NCBI RefSeq assembly: GCF_903819335.1
Contig: NZ_CAIJDE010000036.1
Coordinates: 1-64,000 of the forward strand
Source: Flavobacterium panici
GTDB lineage: Bacteria; Bacteroidota; Bacteroidia; Flavobacteriales; Flavobacteriaceae
Direction of reading: 5' to 3'
Length of the DNA: 64,000 nucleotides
The notes below the pieces were generated by a model. The model was not told where the DNA came from. It saw only the letters and a program-made list of their open reading frames with translations, and did not search any database. A program made the translations under genes and the position numbers. Numbering within the stretch: the stretch's first letter is position 1; each line of letters begins with the position of its first letter. This document shows, one piece after another, positions 18,201-25,760 of this stretch.

Positions 18201-18641
18201 CATACGTGTACCATATTGATTATCAACTAGCGAACCTATATCTGGAGCATCATAATATCCTTTTTCACAATCTTTATAATTATTATCAGCAACCCCTAGC
18301 AAAAAATCGTCAACACTTTTTACAGTCCTTGATATTCTGCTGCCGACATCAAGAGACCAGCCTAATCCCACCCAAGTTGCTTCCTGATCTACTCTTATAC
18401 CAGTTGCATGATAACTAAGATTAATAGGTAGCTTAAAGCCATCAACGTCTATTTCGTAGAGAGGAATGTTTATGTTGGGTGTGCCTGTATAATAGGACAC
18501 AGGTGAATCACCATATTTAGCAAATTCTGCTGCTTCTGGCGTCATAGACACTACATGCGGATATGCCGTATCCAAATTCTGAGAATACAAATTCGTAGAT
18601 AGAATTGTAATTAATAAACTAATTAATCTTTTCCTTTTCAT
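15300..18641 (-). CDS. Sec-exported YD-repeat protein, partner of the RHS protein
   Basis: 1113 residues. Signal peptide (ISLLITILSTNLYSQ), then a beta-rich region starting SPVSYYTGTPNINIPLYEI and LPINLSYHATGIRVDQEAT, which resembles the N-terminal part of SpvB/TcB-like and other Bacteroidota RHS partner proteins. YD repeats occur only near the end (YTVYYEYDAFNRLKQVKDAE). It has no RHS core motif and no separate C-terminal domain. It lies first in the operon with 10 bp to the next gene, so the two proteins are probably made together and may form one extracellular shell. Function is not known beyond the repeat family. Confidence 0.8.
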   Translation of the reverse strand: MKRKRLISLLITILSTNLYSQNLDTAYPHVVSMTPEAAEFAKYGDSPVSYYTGTPNINIPLYEIDVDGFKLPINLSYHATGIRVDQEATWVGLGWSLDVGSRISRTVKSVDDFLLGVADNNYKDCEKGYYDAPDIGSLVDNQYGTRMEPGLACYYTGVMGDIVNYLKYDPEPDIFYYNLPHMSGKFILDKSRGAVLFDKSHNLKIEVTKASGSVSFKIIDNEGNQYLYNQWEITRTYSSLGWLNKNTETFDTKYDSDPSSFTEWSPFRIACETFFDVNKQNPYPMVTSWCLSKIITSKGNEINFVYDTEIQYLPTQESCENYNYNKQSSLYYYKSKVVNTALRLKTISGDFGRIEFIGSDRFDIKGTSKKLDQISIYNNINAVIKSYKFDYSYFNNDYAGSAQYEHVFKRLKLNKVTEYSGSTPLNGGHKFHYFGGSFPAKNSKNVDYWGFQNGGNYGEKYYVGLKINNVNYSGVKKDANFDKTIIGTLKKITYPTGGTEEYKYEPHLIPSGFFENHTYEPLSSTNSIMEDIPVYNKYSTEYLWGDYPSTRVYTFQISSPTTLKITGSIESSTGAKDPTYQYRNSAVNPLGRIRKISPAANTLFTYECPYVYEYVYGSAPLGQGSEASLAVKEYALDAGTYEFTAYTPPRDVLVYWRLYYQNTITRTPGVPTPNYKAGGIRISEIKTDAKTRRFSYQTGLMLSEPVLYYLGRRAGIPSNIGSCLVQVSESKTPLSTFSQGNSIGYDWVEEYILDDDDDTSTVRYNFFNNTESDKFDDNFPDSPAYLNYTNGLLKSIEKFGTKMSGGPNTLVEKEEFEYTSTYSNVIKAFRDRGQKKFDSDLLPYFYKVEWPLKTKLTNTLKTDDNKSIVTETNYSYNTRDLLKSTSYTVDNTQIVEKIKYPFDFTDAVNVALTAKNMTGVPVENLTLKNNIVTQAVKTEYFNSSGLYLPKTIYKGEFDTAVSESAYTSYYKPFISFDSYGVKGKLQQFKRTNGTDTYYVWGYNNQYPIAKLENFTAANAAAIQSTITAAVNASNADNTLALENTLRTTLTNLRNAAPNAMVTTYTYDPLIGITSMTDPKGYTVYYEYDAFNRLKQVKDAEGKIVSKNEYNYKP

Positions 18642-18711
18642 ATTATAATTTTAAATAGGTTAGTTAAATAGACATGTTTATTCCCCAGCTATGTAAAATA
18701 GGAGGGAATAG

Positions 18712-18751
18712 AAAAAATCTTTCGTGTAATAGAATCACGAAATCGATTTCG
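18712..18751 (-). promoter_or_regulatory. Attenuator-like leader of the YD/RHS operon
   Basis: Read on the minus strand: arm 1 CGAAATCG pairs with arm 2 CGATTTCG as a perfect 14-bp palindrome (18738-18751), while TTTCGTG (18742-18736) pairs with CACGAAA (18726-18720) to give a 7-bp hairpin followed by GATTTTTT (18719-18712). The two hairpins share arm 2 and exclude each other, the layout of a terminator and antiterminator. It sits about 70 nt before the first gene. Whether it is transcribed is not shown by sequence. Confidence 0.4.
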
Positions 18752-19055
18752 TTTTTTTGGAAATTTTTTTGAATCTAGTGGTAGAAGAAGTTTTACATAA
18801 AATGTAAAGTGATACTAATTAATAAAAAGCATATTATTCTTACAAGTTTATTCGCTAAAAAACTATCATTATTTTTTCTGTAAGAAAAATAATGATGAAA
18901 ATCAACAAATTAATTTATTTTAGTCTTTTAAAATTAACAAGTATTTAACTAATAATTTATTTTATACTAAATTTTTAAATTGAAATTTATTTATAATTTT
19001 TGTTAAAAAACAGATTGTTAACGCACATCTTCCTAAATTTCACTTTAATCAATAA
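18752..19055. other. AT-rich region upstream of the YD/RHS operon
   Basis: No gene seen. It holds one 11-bp inverted repeat, TCATTATTTTT (18866-18876) with AAAAATAATGA (18885-18895). No clear TAnnTTTG box was found on the minus strand, so the promoter of the YD/RHS operon was not located. Confidence 0.4.
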
Positions 19056-19079
19056 AAAAACTCCAAGATTGGAGTTTTT
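19056..19079. terminator. Intrinsic terminator, AAAAACTCCAA/TTGGAGTTTTT
   Basis: Arms 19056-19066 and 19069-19079 with a two-base central GA. It probably ends the minus-strand transcript of the small gene at 19176-19400. The two-base loop means the inner pairs must open. Confidence 0.55.
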
Positions 19080-19175
19080 AAAAGTAGAATCCAGATCAAA
19101 AGTTCGGTTTTGGTATAATTTTGTTTCCGTTAAAAGGGGTGAAGAAATTGAAAAATTGGAAAAATGAACATGATT

Positions 19176-19400
19176 TTATTCTAATTCGACACAATCAAAA
19201 ATGCCGTTGTTTTGAATTAAATTAGGAATATCAAGTTCGCTGTCGATTCTTAAAATATTATCGCAGTTCTCAAGATCAAAATTCCATAAAGAATTTGGGA
19301 GTAATTCCTGAAGCAGGGCAGAAGCCGACTCAAACTTGGATCGATTGTCAACGGAAGTTTTAAAAACATAAATCATAATATGCATTTTTTTGAGATGCAA
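19176..19400 (-). CDS. Small HMA-fold-like protein without metal cysteines
   Basis: Up to 74 residues; translation may begin at one of two later Met codons (about 19385 or 19376), giving MIYVFKTSV as the first strand. The pattern of strand, helix, WNFDLENCDNILRI strand, helix and DCVELE end fits a ferredoxin-like/HMA fold of small flavobacterial proteins. The MxCxxC metal motif is absent. It lies downstream of the AraC regulator (48-bp gap) on the same strand. Function is unknown. Confidence 0.55.
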   Translation of the reverse strand: MHLKKMHIMIYVFKTSVDNRSKFESASALLQELLPNSLWNFDLENCDNILRIDSELDIPNLIQNNGIFDCVELE

Positions 19401-19447
19401 ATTTCAGAAAAATGTATTGTTATTTATTAGGATGCAACAATCAATAA

Positions 19448-20368
19448 TTAGGATTTATCAATCATTTTTCGATATTGAATAGGACTAATCCCTTCATTTT
19501 TTTTGAAAAACCGACTAAAGTATGATTGGTCTTCAAGTCCCACTTGTATTGCGATTTCACTTACAGAAAGCGTAGTTTGAAACAACAGGTATTTAGCTTC
19601 AAGCAATATGGTCTCGTCAATCCATTTTGCTGCCGATTTTCCGGTAACGGTTCGAACAGATTTATTCAAATGGTTTGGCGTGACATTTAGGAGCGAAGCA
19701 TAATAATGAACAAAATGATTGGTTTTAATATGCTCGTGAATCAGCTCTTTGAACTTATTTGTAATAACCTCTGCGGCCGAAATACTTTTAGTACTCTTAA
19801 CCAAATTTTTATTCATCTCATAAAACAAAGCAATCAAATACAATTGCACAATATTCAAATTCGCACTCTCCGTTTCTGAATATTCTTTTTGCAACCGATT
19901 CAAAATAGCGGTAATATCAGGAACATCTTTGCTGGCAAAAGCAACTTTCGGATTACCAGAAATTTTCATGAAATCAAATTCATTAAGCATTTCACGGCTG
20001 CCGTATTTGCCAATTAAAATATCAGGATGAAACAGGCAGATAAAGCCTTTATGTATATTGTTCACATTATCAAGAGAGAAAATCTGACCAGCCGGAACCA
20101 TAATCATTTCGTTATCGGTAGTGATGTATTCCTGATAACCCAATTTCATAACATGTTTTCCTGAGGTAATAAAAATTAAAGTATGACAAGAATTTTTAGA
20201 AGGCGGAACCGGATATTGCATCTGCATGATTTCCTCAATCTCCAAACAGAAAAAATGATCAGAATTTGATTTGAAAAGTAAATGGATAGGGTTGTCCTCT
20301 CCCAGAAACTTCTCCCGAAATCTTGAAGGATTATAGGTTTTTATTTTTTCGGTTGTTTTGGCGCTCAT
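19448..20368 (-). CDS. AraC family transcriptional regulator
   Basis: 306 residues. N-terminal cupin-like sensor (NSCHTLIFITSGKHVMKLG; MIMVPAGQIFSLDNV) and C-terminal AraC double HTH (LSVSEIAIQVGLEDQSYFSR, SPIQYRKM). It lies 2 bp downstream of the DUF6642-like gene, so the two are co-transcribed from the -7 box at 20973-20980. Target genes are not evident; the nucleosidase on the opposite strand is a candidate. Confidence 0.85.
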   Translation of the reverse strand: MSAKTTEKIKTYNPSRFREKFLGEDNPIHLLFKSNSDHFFCLEIEEIMQMQYPVPPSKNSCHTLIFITSGKHVMKLGYQEYITTDNEMIMVPAGQIFSLDNVNNIHKGFICLFHPDILIGKYGSREMLNEFDFMKISGNPKVAFASKDVPDITAILNRLQKEYSETESANLNIVQLYLIALFYEMNKNLVKSTKSISAAEVITNKFKELIHEHIKTNHFVHYYASLLNVTPNHLNKSVRTVTGKSAAKWIDETILLEAKYLLFQTTLSVSEIAIQVGLEDQSYFSRFFKKNEGISPIQYRKMIDKS

Positions 20369-20370
20369 AC

Positions 20371-20934
20371 TTAATAATACAATCTAAAATCAAGTAATTT
20401 GCAAAGCGCATAATGTTTTTGGTACAAATCTTCTACCACTTCCGTAAGGTCATCGTTTTCCTGATACAAACTAAAAAACGCTTTATCAATCGTACTGCAG
20501 CTGGCAATTTTATTATAAGTAGAACCGTAACCAGAAATGGCACGTGCGCCTGTTATGTCCAAAAAATATTGTGCTTCTTCGTCGTTGAGGTCGAGTCTTT
20601 TTTTATTGGCAAAATGAATAATCTTACCTTTCATTTTTCCCTCAAAAAGTTCGGCTATTTCTTCGAGACTGTAGTAATAATCATGAAGACAGATGTTGTT
20701 TTCCTGTCCCGGCATTACAAGATAAATGATTTCATAATCCTTAAAATTATGATCATCATAAAGCAGCGTATTCAAGCTTTCCTCCAAACCTTCAATCGTA
20801 TCGCAGGCTTTATAAATACTTGCAATTCCCTGGTCAATAGCTATTTCTTCCAGATTTTTAACCACATCAGTAGTCGTAACGGTATCTACGTCCTGTACGC
20901 CTTCAAGGCAGAAAATAAATTTTTCATTATCCAT
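20371..20934 (-). CDS. Conserved protein of unknown function, DUF6642-like
   Basis: 187 residues, no signal peptide or membrane segment, acidic. It begins KFIFCLEGVQDVDTV and contains EIIYLVMPGQENNICLHDYY, a pattern I recall as the DUF6642 family of Bacteroidota; the name is from memory. The alternation of strands and helices with a STYNKIASCSTID stretch suggests a Rossmann-like fold, but no catalytic motif is recognised. It is the first gene of an operon with the AraC regulator. A decayed copy of its promoter and first codons lies about 830 bp away, at 21715-21845, beyond the nucleosidase gene. Confidence 0.6.
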   Translation of the reverse strand: MDNEKFIFCLEGVQDVDTVTTTDVVKNLEEIAIDQGIASIYKACDTIEGLEESLNTLLYDDHNFKDYEIIYLVMPGQENNICLHDYYYSLEEIAELFEGKMKGKIIHFANKKRLDLNDEEAQYFLDITGARAISGYGSTYNKIASCSTIDKAFFSLYQENDDLTEVVEDLYQKHYALCKLLDFRLYY

Positions 20935-20972
20935 ACAAATGTCTTTTCGGTTCTAAGGAAAACTGCTTTTGA

Positions 20973-20980
20973 CAAATATA
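20973..20980 (-). promoter_or_regulatory. -7 box TATATTTG of the DUF6642/AraC operon
   Basis: On the minus strand TATATTTG matches TAnnTTTG, 38 bp before the start codon. This segment is missing from the decayed duplicate at 21715-21845. Confidence 0.5.
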
Positions 20981-21074
20981 TTTTTTTATATGGAAAAACC
21001 GCTATTTGATTTGGATTTTAACGTGGTTTTTAGAATTAGAAGAAATACATTAAATAAAAAAACTTTTTTAAACG

Positions 21075-21082
21075 TATTTTTG
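21075..21082 (+). promoter_or_regulatory. -7 box TATTTTTG of the nucleosidase gene
   Basis: Fits TAnnTTTG and lies 23 bp before the ATG at 21106, implying a short leader. Confidence 0.5.
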
Positions 21083-21105
21083 CACACTGAAAATCCAAAT
21101 TAAAA

Positions 21106-21711
21106 ATGATCCAAATTAATCAAAATCAATCTTTTCCCATCGATGATATATTATTCTCTTTTGCTCTTGAATCTGAGGCCGCAGAAGTTTTTAAGAACTA
21201 TAATACATTGATTACTGGGATTGGGAAAGTTAATGCAGCGTATGAATTGTCTAAAGCTATTCAGAATAAAAAACCTGCATTAATAGTTAATTTAGGATCT
21301 GCGGGAAGCAGCTTTTTTCAAAAAGGAGACGTTATCTGTTGTACTAAATTTGTACAGAGAGATATGGATGTTCAGGGATTAGGTTACGCACAATATGAAA
21401 CGCCATTATCCGGACTGCCTACAGTCTTGGAATACGGTTTGAAAATGGATAACCTGAAAGAAGGTATTTGCGGAACAGGCGATAATTTTGAAATGGGACA
21501 TTGCTCTGATGCCTACAATGTTGTAGATATGGAAGGCTATGTTTTAGCCATGATTGCAATGAAAGAAAATATCCCGTTTTTATGTCTTAAATACATTTCG
21601 GATGGTGCCGATGATAATGCTGCCGAAGACTGGTTTGTTCAGGTGCATAAAGCGGCTGTGGCTTACGGTAAGATTTTGGGATTGAATAATGAAGAGGTTT
21701 TAGTATTATAA
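21106..21711 (+). CDS. Nucleoside phosphorylase-superfamily nucleosidase (MTA/SAH nucleosidase-like)
   Basis: 201 residues, slightly short for the 230-residue MtnN type. It carries ALESEA at the start (Glu22/Glu24 region), the VNLGSAGS glycine loop (61-68), the DMEG motif (141-144; the Met-Glu contacts the ribose in MtnN) and SDGAD (165-169, the catalytic Asp region). It would cleave 5'-methylthioadenosine, S-adenosylhomocysteine or a related nucleoside in the cytoplasm. Exact substrate is not certain. It sits alone on the plus strand, between the intact 5' end of the DUF6642-like gene and a decayed copy of that same 5' end, which suggests that it was inserted there. Confidence 0.8.
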   Translation: MIQINQNQSFPIDDILFSFALESEAAEVFKNYNTLITGIGKVNAAYELSKAIQNKKPALIVNLGSAGSSFFQKGDVICCTKFVQRDMDVQGLGYAQYETPLSGLPTVLEYGLKMDNLKEGICGTGDNFEMGHCSDAYNVVDMEGYVLAMIAMKENIPFLCLKYISDGADDNAAEDWFVQVHKAAVAYGKILGLNNEEVLVL

Positions 21712-21714
21712 CTA

Positions 21715-21845
21715 TATCTAAGTCCTGTTTGCCTTCGAAACAGAAAATAAATTTCATTATTCATACAAATATTTTTCCGGTTTCTTGAGAAAACTATTTT
21801 TATATGGAAGAACTTTTGTTAATTGTGATTTTAATATTGTTTCGA
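21715..21845 (-). pseudogene. Decayed duplicate of the DUF6642 gene promoter and first codons
   Basis: This stretch aligns by eye with 20883-21035: TATCTAnGTCCTG, GCCTTC, CAGAAAATAAATTT, CATTAT, CATACAAAT and TATATGGAA all recur in order. It carries a 2-nt deletion within the first codons and a deletion of roughly 17-20 nt that removes the -7 box. It covers about 17 codons of the gene start plus upstream DNA, on the same strand as the intact copy. The remainder of the duplicate is absent, and the nucleosidase gene begins where the body would be. Confidence 0.75.
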
Positions 21846-21887
21846 AATGTTAAAGGATTGGAATGAATTGTTTTGTAGTTTAAAACT

Positions 21888-21913
21888 AAAAAAGTAGCCC
21901 AACCAGACTACTT
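21888..21913 (-). terminator. Intrinsic terminator closing the DRT3 operon/ncRNA
   Basis: On the minus strand AAGTAGTC (21913-21906), loop, GGCTACTT (21899-21892), with one G-U pair, followed by a run of T (21893-21888). It is placed and oriented to end a transcript running from the reverse transcriptase genes through the downstream region. Confidence 0.75.
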
Positions 21914-22084
21914 AATTTGTCATATTTAAATTAATTGTAATTAATAATTAATTAAAATTTGATTACCATTTTTGGCATAACAATTTTGCTTGTGTGTGGC
22001 ATCTTATCTTTTCGAATAATAATTTAAAAAATTATTATTAAAATTAACTAAATGCATTCGATTTGGTTGGTGCAAAATTTTATA
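21888..22084 (-). ncRNA. Candidate DRT3 non-coding RNA with CACACACA template motif
   Basis: The 197 nt between the second reverse transcriptase stop and the terminator contain no gene. On the minus strand they show, in order: AATTTTGC (22079-22072), an 11-bp hairpin AATAATAATTT/AAATTATTATT (22039-22015), CACACACA (21998-21991), GCAAAATT (21989-21982), and the terminator hairpin. AATTTTGC and GCAAAATT are exact complements, so the CACACACA lies at the foot of an 8-bp closing stem. DRT3 is described as two reverse transcriptases plus an ncRNA whose ACACAC motif templates poly(GT). I recall that from the literature. The exact 5' end and ncRNA boundaries here are inferred. Confidence 0.6.
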
Positions 22085-24247
22085 TTATGAATAAACTTCT
22101 AATGATTTTTTTGCGGTTAATTCTTTTGCTAAGTTAAAATTATCCCACTTAGTAAACCAATATTTTTTACTTTTTTTGTACATTAATATTTGATTATGAT
22201 ATATTATGTCAATATTAAATAAAGTAAATACTTCTCGCTTAAATTTATTGTCCAAATATGGGCAAGATAAGACATCAAAAAATAATAAAACATTTTCTGT
22301 AGTTTGATTTCTTTTAGGCAAATCAACAAGTTTAATTTTATTTATGATTTCATCTTTAAGCATACTTTTTATTCTACTAAACGATTTGATATCCCTTATG
22401 TAAAATAATAAAACAGTAATTGTAAAGTAATTTGGAGTGAAGGATAGTGCTAATTTTTCGTTTGATTCTTCAAGCTTAAAATATTTTATTAGTTCGTTTT
22501 CGGTTAAAGTAAATTTTTTCCCTAACTCTCTTAATAAAATAAGTAAGTATAAATTCTCAATTTGAATATGTTTTTCCATTTTACTGCTCGATATTACTAA
22601 ATTAATTTCATCAGCTATTTTTTTCAAAACAAATTCTTTGGATGTTGAAGAATTTTGAAATCTATCAAATAAATAATAACTATGGGTTAAAAATGGTGCT
22701 ACAATTTTGTATCTATATTTACCATTAAAGTATTTTATAACAAGTGCTAAGATATTACTAATTCTAATGGTTGAATTAACTTTAGGTGAAACTGAATATA
22801 AAAAGAAAAGGAAATCTAGATACTCTACGATAAAATTTGAAAAAACACTTTCTTGTTTAGTTTTTTTCTTAATTTCTTCCTCATTTAATTGACTATCTTT
22901 TTCTAATTCACATAAAGTAGAATAGTATTTTTCAAATTTATTTATGCATCTTTCAAGTCGTTTTCCAATTATTGCAAAAGTAAAATTCATTATATCTTTA
23001 TATTGAACATTAGACTCTTTTATAATTGTTTTGAACTTAATTATTAATTTATTTGAATTACAGTCATAACTTAGTTTGTGAAAGATTTCATTTTCATCTT
23101 CAGGCTTCTCAATTTTTAATTTTATTTTTTCATCAAATAATTCTACTACTCGCCCTTTACCAATAGTAAGATCAGTTATTAGTGGCTTTTCATAAAATAT
23201 TGTTTTAGATTCACTGATAGACATCTTATAATCTTTCAATTTCATTTTGTATAAAGAAAGAATTTTGTCTCTTGTTTCATCAGTGTTATAAAAAACAAAA
23301 AAGTCATCAACATATCTATAGATTTCATAGTCTTTTTTAAAATATAACTTATTTTCACCATTCCGTAATTCTATCTCAATTGATTTGTCGATCTGTTGTA
23401 GAATTAATTCTGCAAAAATCCTTGAAAATTCAGGTCCGATTAGGATACCGTTAGTCTCTCCATAATTTGAATTTTGCATAAAACAATCAAAGTCATCGGA
23501 AAAGGGTTTTTTGTTAAGATTATCTTTTACGATTTCTTTATTGAATATCGCCCAAGATAATGAATGGGTATAAATACTGTCAAAACATTTGGCTATATCA
23601 AACTTAAACATTTTGTTATATTTCTTTTCAGCTCTATGATAGCGATAGTCTTCATAAAACTGATAGATATTAGAATATTTTTTATAAGTAAAAAATGTTT
23701 TTAAATTTTCATATTCTTTTTCATGACTTTCGATTATATCATCATTATCGCCTTTATTCTTCTTATGTAAACGATCATTTTTAAATATAAATTTAGCAAC
23801 ACCATGCGGTTTTCTGATTGAGAAAGGACTTATGTTAGAATAGTAAAGAATCAGTTCTTTATATTTTTCATAAAACGCAACCAGTTCTAATTGTGTTTTT
23901 GGATGAGGAATTGATAATTCTCTAAAGTCTCTCTCTTTATGTGTGATTCTATAACCAAATGGTATTTTTCGCTTTTCTTTCTTCGGATCTATTTTAATTG
24001 TATTGTTATTAATTGGACCCTTTAAACCAAATAAAACTCTAATAAATTGTTCGTTTACAATGTTTGTAGAATCATTTTTAGATTTTTCCCAAGAAATGAA
24101 ATCTCCATTTAAGTTAACTTTGTTTAGAGTTAAGAAATTGTATAAGTGCCTATTAGAAAAAGTTATAGGGGTTTCATAAGGTAGAACATCTGATAAAATT
24201 GCTCTCTCTTTAGAATATTTAAGTATTTTCTTTTTTCTTTTTTTCAT
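22085..24247 (-). CDS. drt3b: Antiviral reverse transcriptase Drt3b (UG8-type)
   Basis: 720 residues from the ATG at 24247, which overlaps the upstream stop as TAATG; an in-frame TTG three codons earlier is less likely. Reverse transcriptase motifs: A at FKFDIAKCFDSI (Asp217), B at GILIGPEFSRIFAEL (about 267-281), C at YVDD (312-315). The N-terminal LSDVLPYETPITFSNRHLYN and the long helical C-terminus (about 380-720) fit the UG8/Drt3b family as I recall it. Drt3b acts with Drt3a and an ncRNA in antiphage defence. It is AT-rich (15 of 60 G/C in one line sampled) compared with its neighbours, which suggests transfer. All catalytic Asp residues are present. Confidence 0.85.
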   Translation of the reverse strand: MKKRKKKILKYSKERAILSDVLPYETPITFSNRHLYNFLTLNKVNLNGDFISWEKSKNDSTNIVNEQFIRVLFGLKGPINNNTIKIDPKKEKRKIPFGYRITHKERDFRELSIPHPKTQLELVAFYEKYKELILYYSNISPFSIRKPHGVAKFIFKNDRLHKKNKGDNDDIIESHEKEYENLKTFFTYKKYSNIYQFYEDYRYHRAEKKYNKMFKFDIAKCFDSIYTHSLSWAIFNKEIVKDNLNKKPFSDDFDCFMQNSNYGETNGILIGPEFSRIFAELILQQIDKSIEIELRNGENKLYFKKDYEIYRYVDDFFVFYNTDETRDKILSLYKMKLKDYKMSISESKTIFYEKPLITDLTIGKGRVVELFDEKIKLKIEKPEDENEIFHKLSYDCNSNKLIIKFKTIIKESNVQYKDIMNFTFAIIGKRLERCINKFEKYYSTLCELEKDSQLNEEEIKKKTKQESVFSNFIVEYLDFLFFLYSVSPKVNSTIRISNILALVIKYFNGKYRYKIVAPFLTHSYYLFDRFQNSSTSKEFVLKKIADEINLVISSSKMEKHIQIENLYLLILLRELGKKFTLTENELIKYFKLEESNEKLALSFTPNYFTITVLLFYIRDIKSFSRIKSMLKDEIINKIKLVDLPKRNQTTENVLLFFDVLSCPYLDNKFKREVFTLFNIDIIYHNQILMYKKSKKYWFTKWDNFNLAKELTAKKSLEVYS

Positions 24248-25689
24248 TATTTCCAAATACTCACTATTCTTTCGAAGTTATTCATTAATGGTTTATCTTG
24301 CTTGTATTTTGCTGAACGAATGTCAGGTATGTCTTTTTTCTTTGAGTTAATGTTAAAGAATAGCTTTTCTTCAAAGCCTTTTTTAAAACTGTATTTCTTT
24401 AATTTGAGTTTCAAATTATTGTGACGAACATTTATTAACAGACGATCAATAATTAAGTGTAATGAATTGTCTAAGTCATCTAGACAAGTACTATCCTTAT
24501 CTAATAAACTATTAGAATAATAAATTCCAATCATTCCTCTTTTAGGTTGGTGTAGCTTAGTGTTTTTTGTTAAATAGCTAATACGATGAACGAGTAATTT
24601 TCTAGCTGTTTTTTGGTCGTATTTTTCTTCTTTTAAGTAATCAAGTATCGATTTTTCTATTCTTGATTCATATTTTTTCTTTTTATTATCAGATAGCTTG
24701 ACTTTGGAAAATAAATCTCTATTAATTACAAATTTATATCCGAGAAAATTTATTTCTTTATTAGTATTTTGATTTATCAAATTCAATTCGAAAGTTTTGC
24801 TTCTATTTGGTCTTATCAAATCTTCGCTTAATTGTAAGCCTCTATTGTTAATTATACTTTTAATTTCATTTAAATAACTTGATGTTACAATATTAGATTT
24901 TGGAGTAAAAATTATAATGATATCATCAACGTATCTTCCATAAAACGATATTTCATCTAGGTTTTTGATTTCATTATCAATATTTCTCATGTATAGTTCG
25001 GCTAAATAAGGACTTACGCCTGCGCCTCTCGGTATACCTTTTCTTATACTTTTGTCAATTTGAAGTTGATTTGTTAATTTATTGAAATTATATAATAAAT
25101 TTTTAATGAGTGATTTGGATTTTGGGCTTAATAATGTATTGTTTTCAATTAATTTTAATAATTCATATTGGGGAACACTTTCATAAAAACTTTTAATATC
25201 TGTTCTAATTATAATTTTCGGAAAGTTATCTTCTAACAATAATTTTAATTGTTTTACTAATTTATATCTGTCGGATTGTTTTACTTTAAATGTTCTATAT
25301 ATGTTGTGTTGCAATTGTTTCATTGCGAAGTATGAAACAGCGTCCTTGTCGGTTGTGTAGATAGTTTTTTCTCTAGGTGCTGGAATAAAACTTTTTAGTT
25401 TAAATGAAAAAGAATCTTTGTTAATCTCATGAGAAAATTTAGTTAGATCATTCTCTAGAAGATTTTCTTTTTCAATTTCTAGTTTTTCTTTTTGATTTAA
25501 TAAAATAAGAAGAAAATCATCAGATATGTTTCTTGCTTTTTCAAGTTTTATTTCTCTCCTTAGATCTCTAATTTTATCAATTATATCTATATATGGTTTT
25601 GAATAAAAATCTAAATCGAAATTACCTTTCCGATTTTCTAGATCATATATGATTTTGAAATTATCACATGAAAATGATTGGTCTAGCAT
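24247..25689 (-). CDS. drt3a: Antiviral reverse transcriptase Drt3a (UG3-type)
   Basis: 480 residues. Motif A IRTDIKSFYESV (Asp164), motif B KGIPRGAGVSPYLAELY (217-233), motif C YVDD (253-256), and the thumb-side motif INFLGYKFVI. The opening LDQSFSCDNFKIIYDLENRKG matches what I recall of Drt3a proteins. In DRT3 this enzyme makes the ncRNA-templated strand. It is translationally coupled to drt3b through the TAATG overlap. It is AT-rich (14 of 60 G/C in one line sampled). An alternative is another unknown-group or Abi-type reverse transcriptase, but a tandem pair of unlike reverse transcriptases with a nearby ncRNA candidate is specific to DRT3 among the systems I know. Confidence 0.85.
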   Translation of the reverse strand: MLDQSFSCDNFKIIYDLENRKGNFDLDFYSKPYIDIIDKIRDLRREIKLEKARNISDDFLLILLNQKEKLEIEKENLLENDLTKFSHEINKDSFSFKLKSFIPAPREKTIYTTDKDAVSYFAMKQLQHNIYRTFKVKQSDRYKLVKQLKLLLEDNFPKIIIRTDIKSFYESVPQYELLKLIENNTLLSPKSKSLIKNLLYNFNKLTNQLQIDKSIRKGIPRGAGVSPYLAELYMRNIDNEIKNLDEISFYGRYVDDIIIIFTPKSNIVTSSYLNEIKSIINNRGLQLSEDLIRPNRSKTFELNLINQNTNKEINFLGYKFVINRDLFSKVKLSDNKKKKYESRIEKSILDYLKEEKYDQKTARKLLVHRISYLTKNTKLHQPKRGMIGIYYSNSLLDKDSTCLDDLDNSLHLIIDRLLINVRHNNLKLKLKKYSFKKGFEEKLFFNINSKKKDIPDIRSAKYKQDKPLMNNFERIVSIWK

Positions 25690-25752
25690 AATTTCGTTTA
25701 TTCTTAAATATTTAATTTATTACTGTATGTGAAAACTTAATTTATTCGCTTA

Positions 25753-25760
25753 CGAATATA
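25753..25760 (-). promoter_or_regulatory. Possible -7 box TATATTCG of the DRT3 operon
   Basis: On the minus strand TATATTCG resembles TAnnTTTG with one change, about 64 bp before the drt3a start. It overlaps a 6-4-6 dyad TATTCG/CGAATA (25743-25758), a possible operator or leader hairpin. Confidence 0.3.

Noticed and set aside
24248..24256. Earlier TTG start for drt3b
   Set aside because: It would add three residues only; the ATG at 24247 overlaps the drt3a stop as TAATG, the normal coupling signal.
22085..25689. Retron or group II intron
   Set aside because: Two different reverse transcriptases are fused in one operon; no maturase/HNH domain, no intron domain V-like hairpin and no msr/msd inverted repeats upstream were seen. 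DRT3 fits better.
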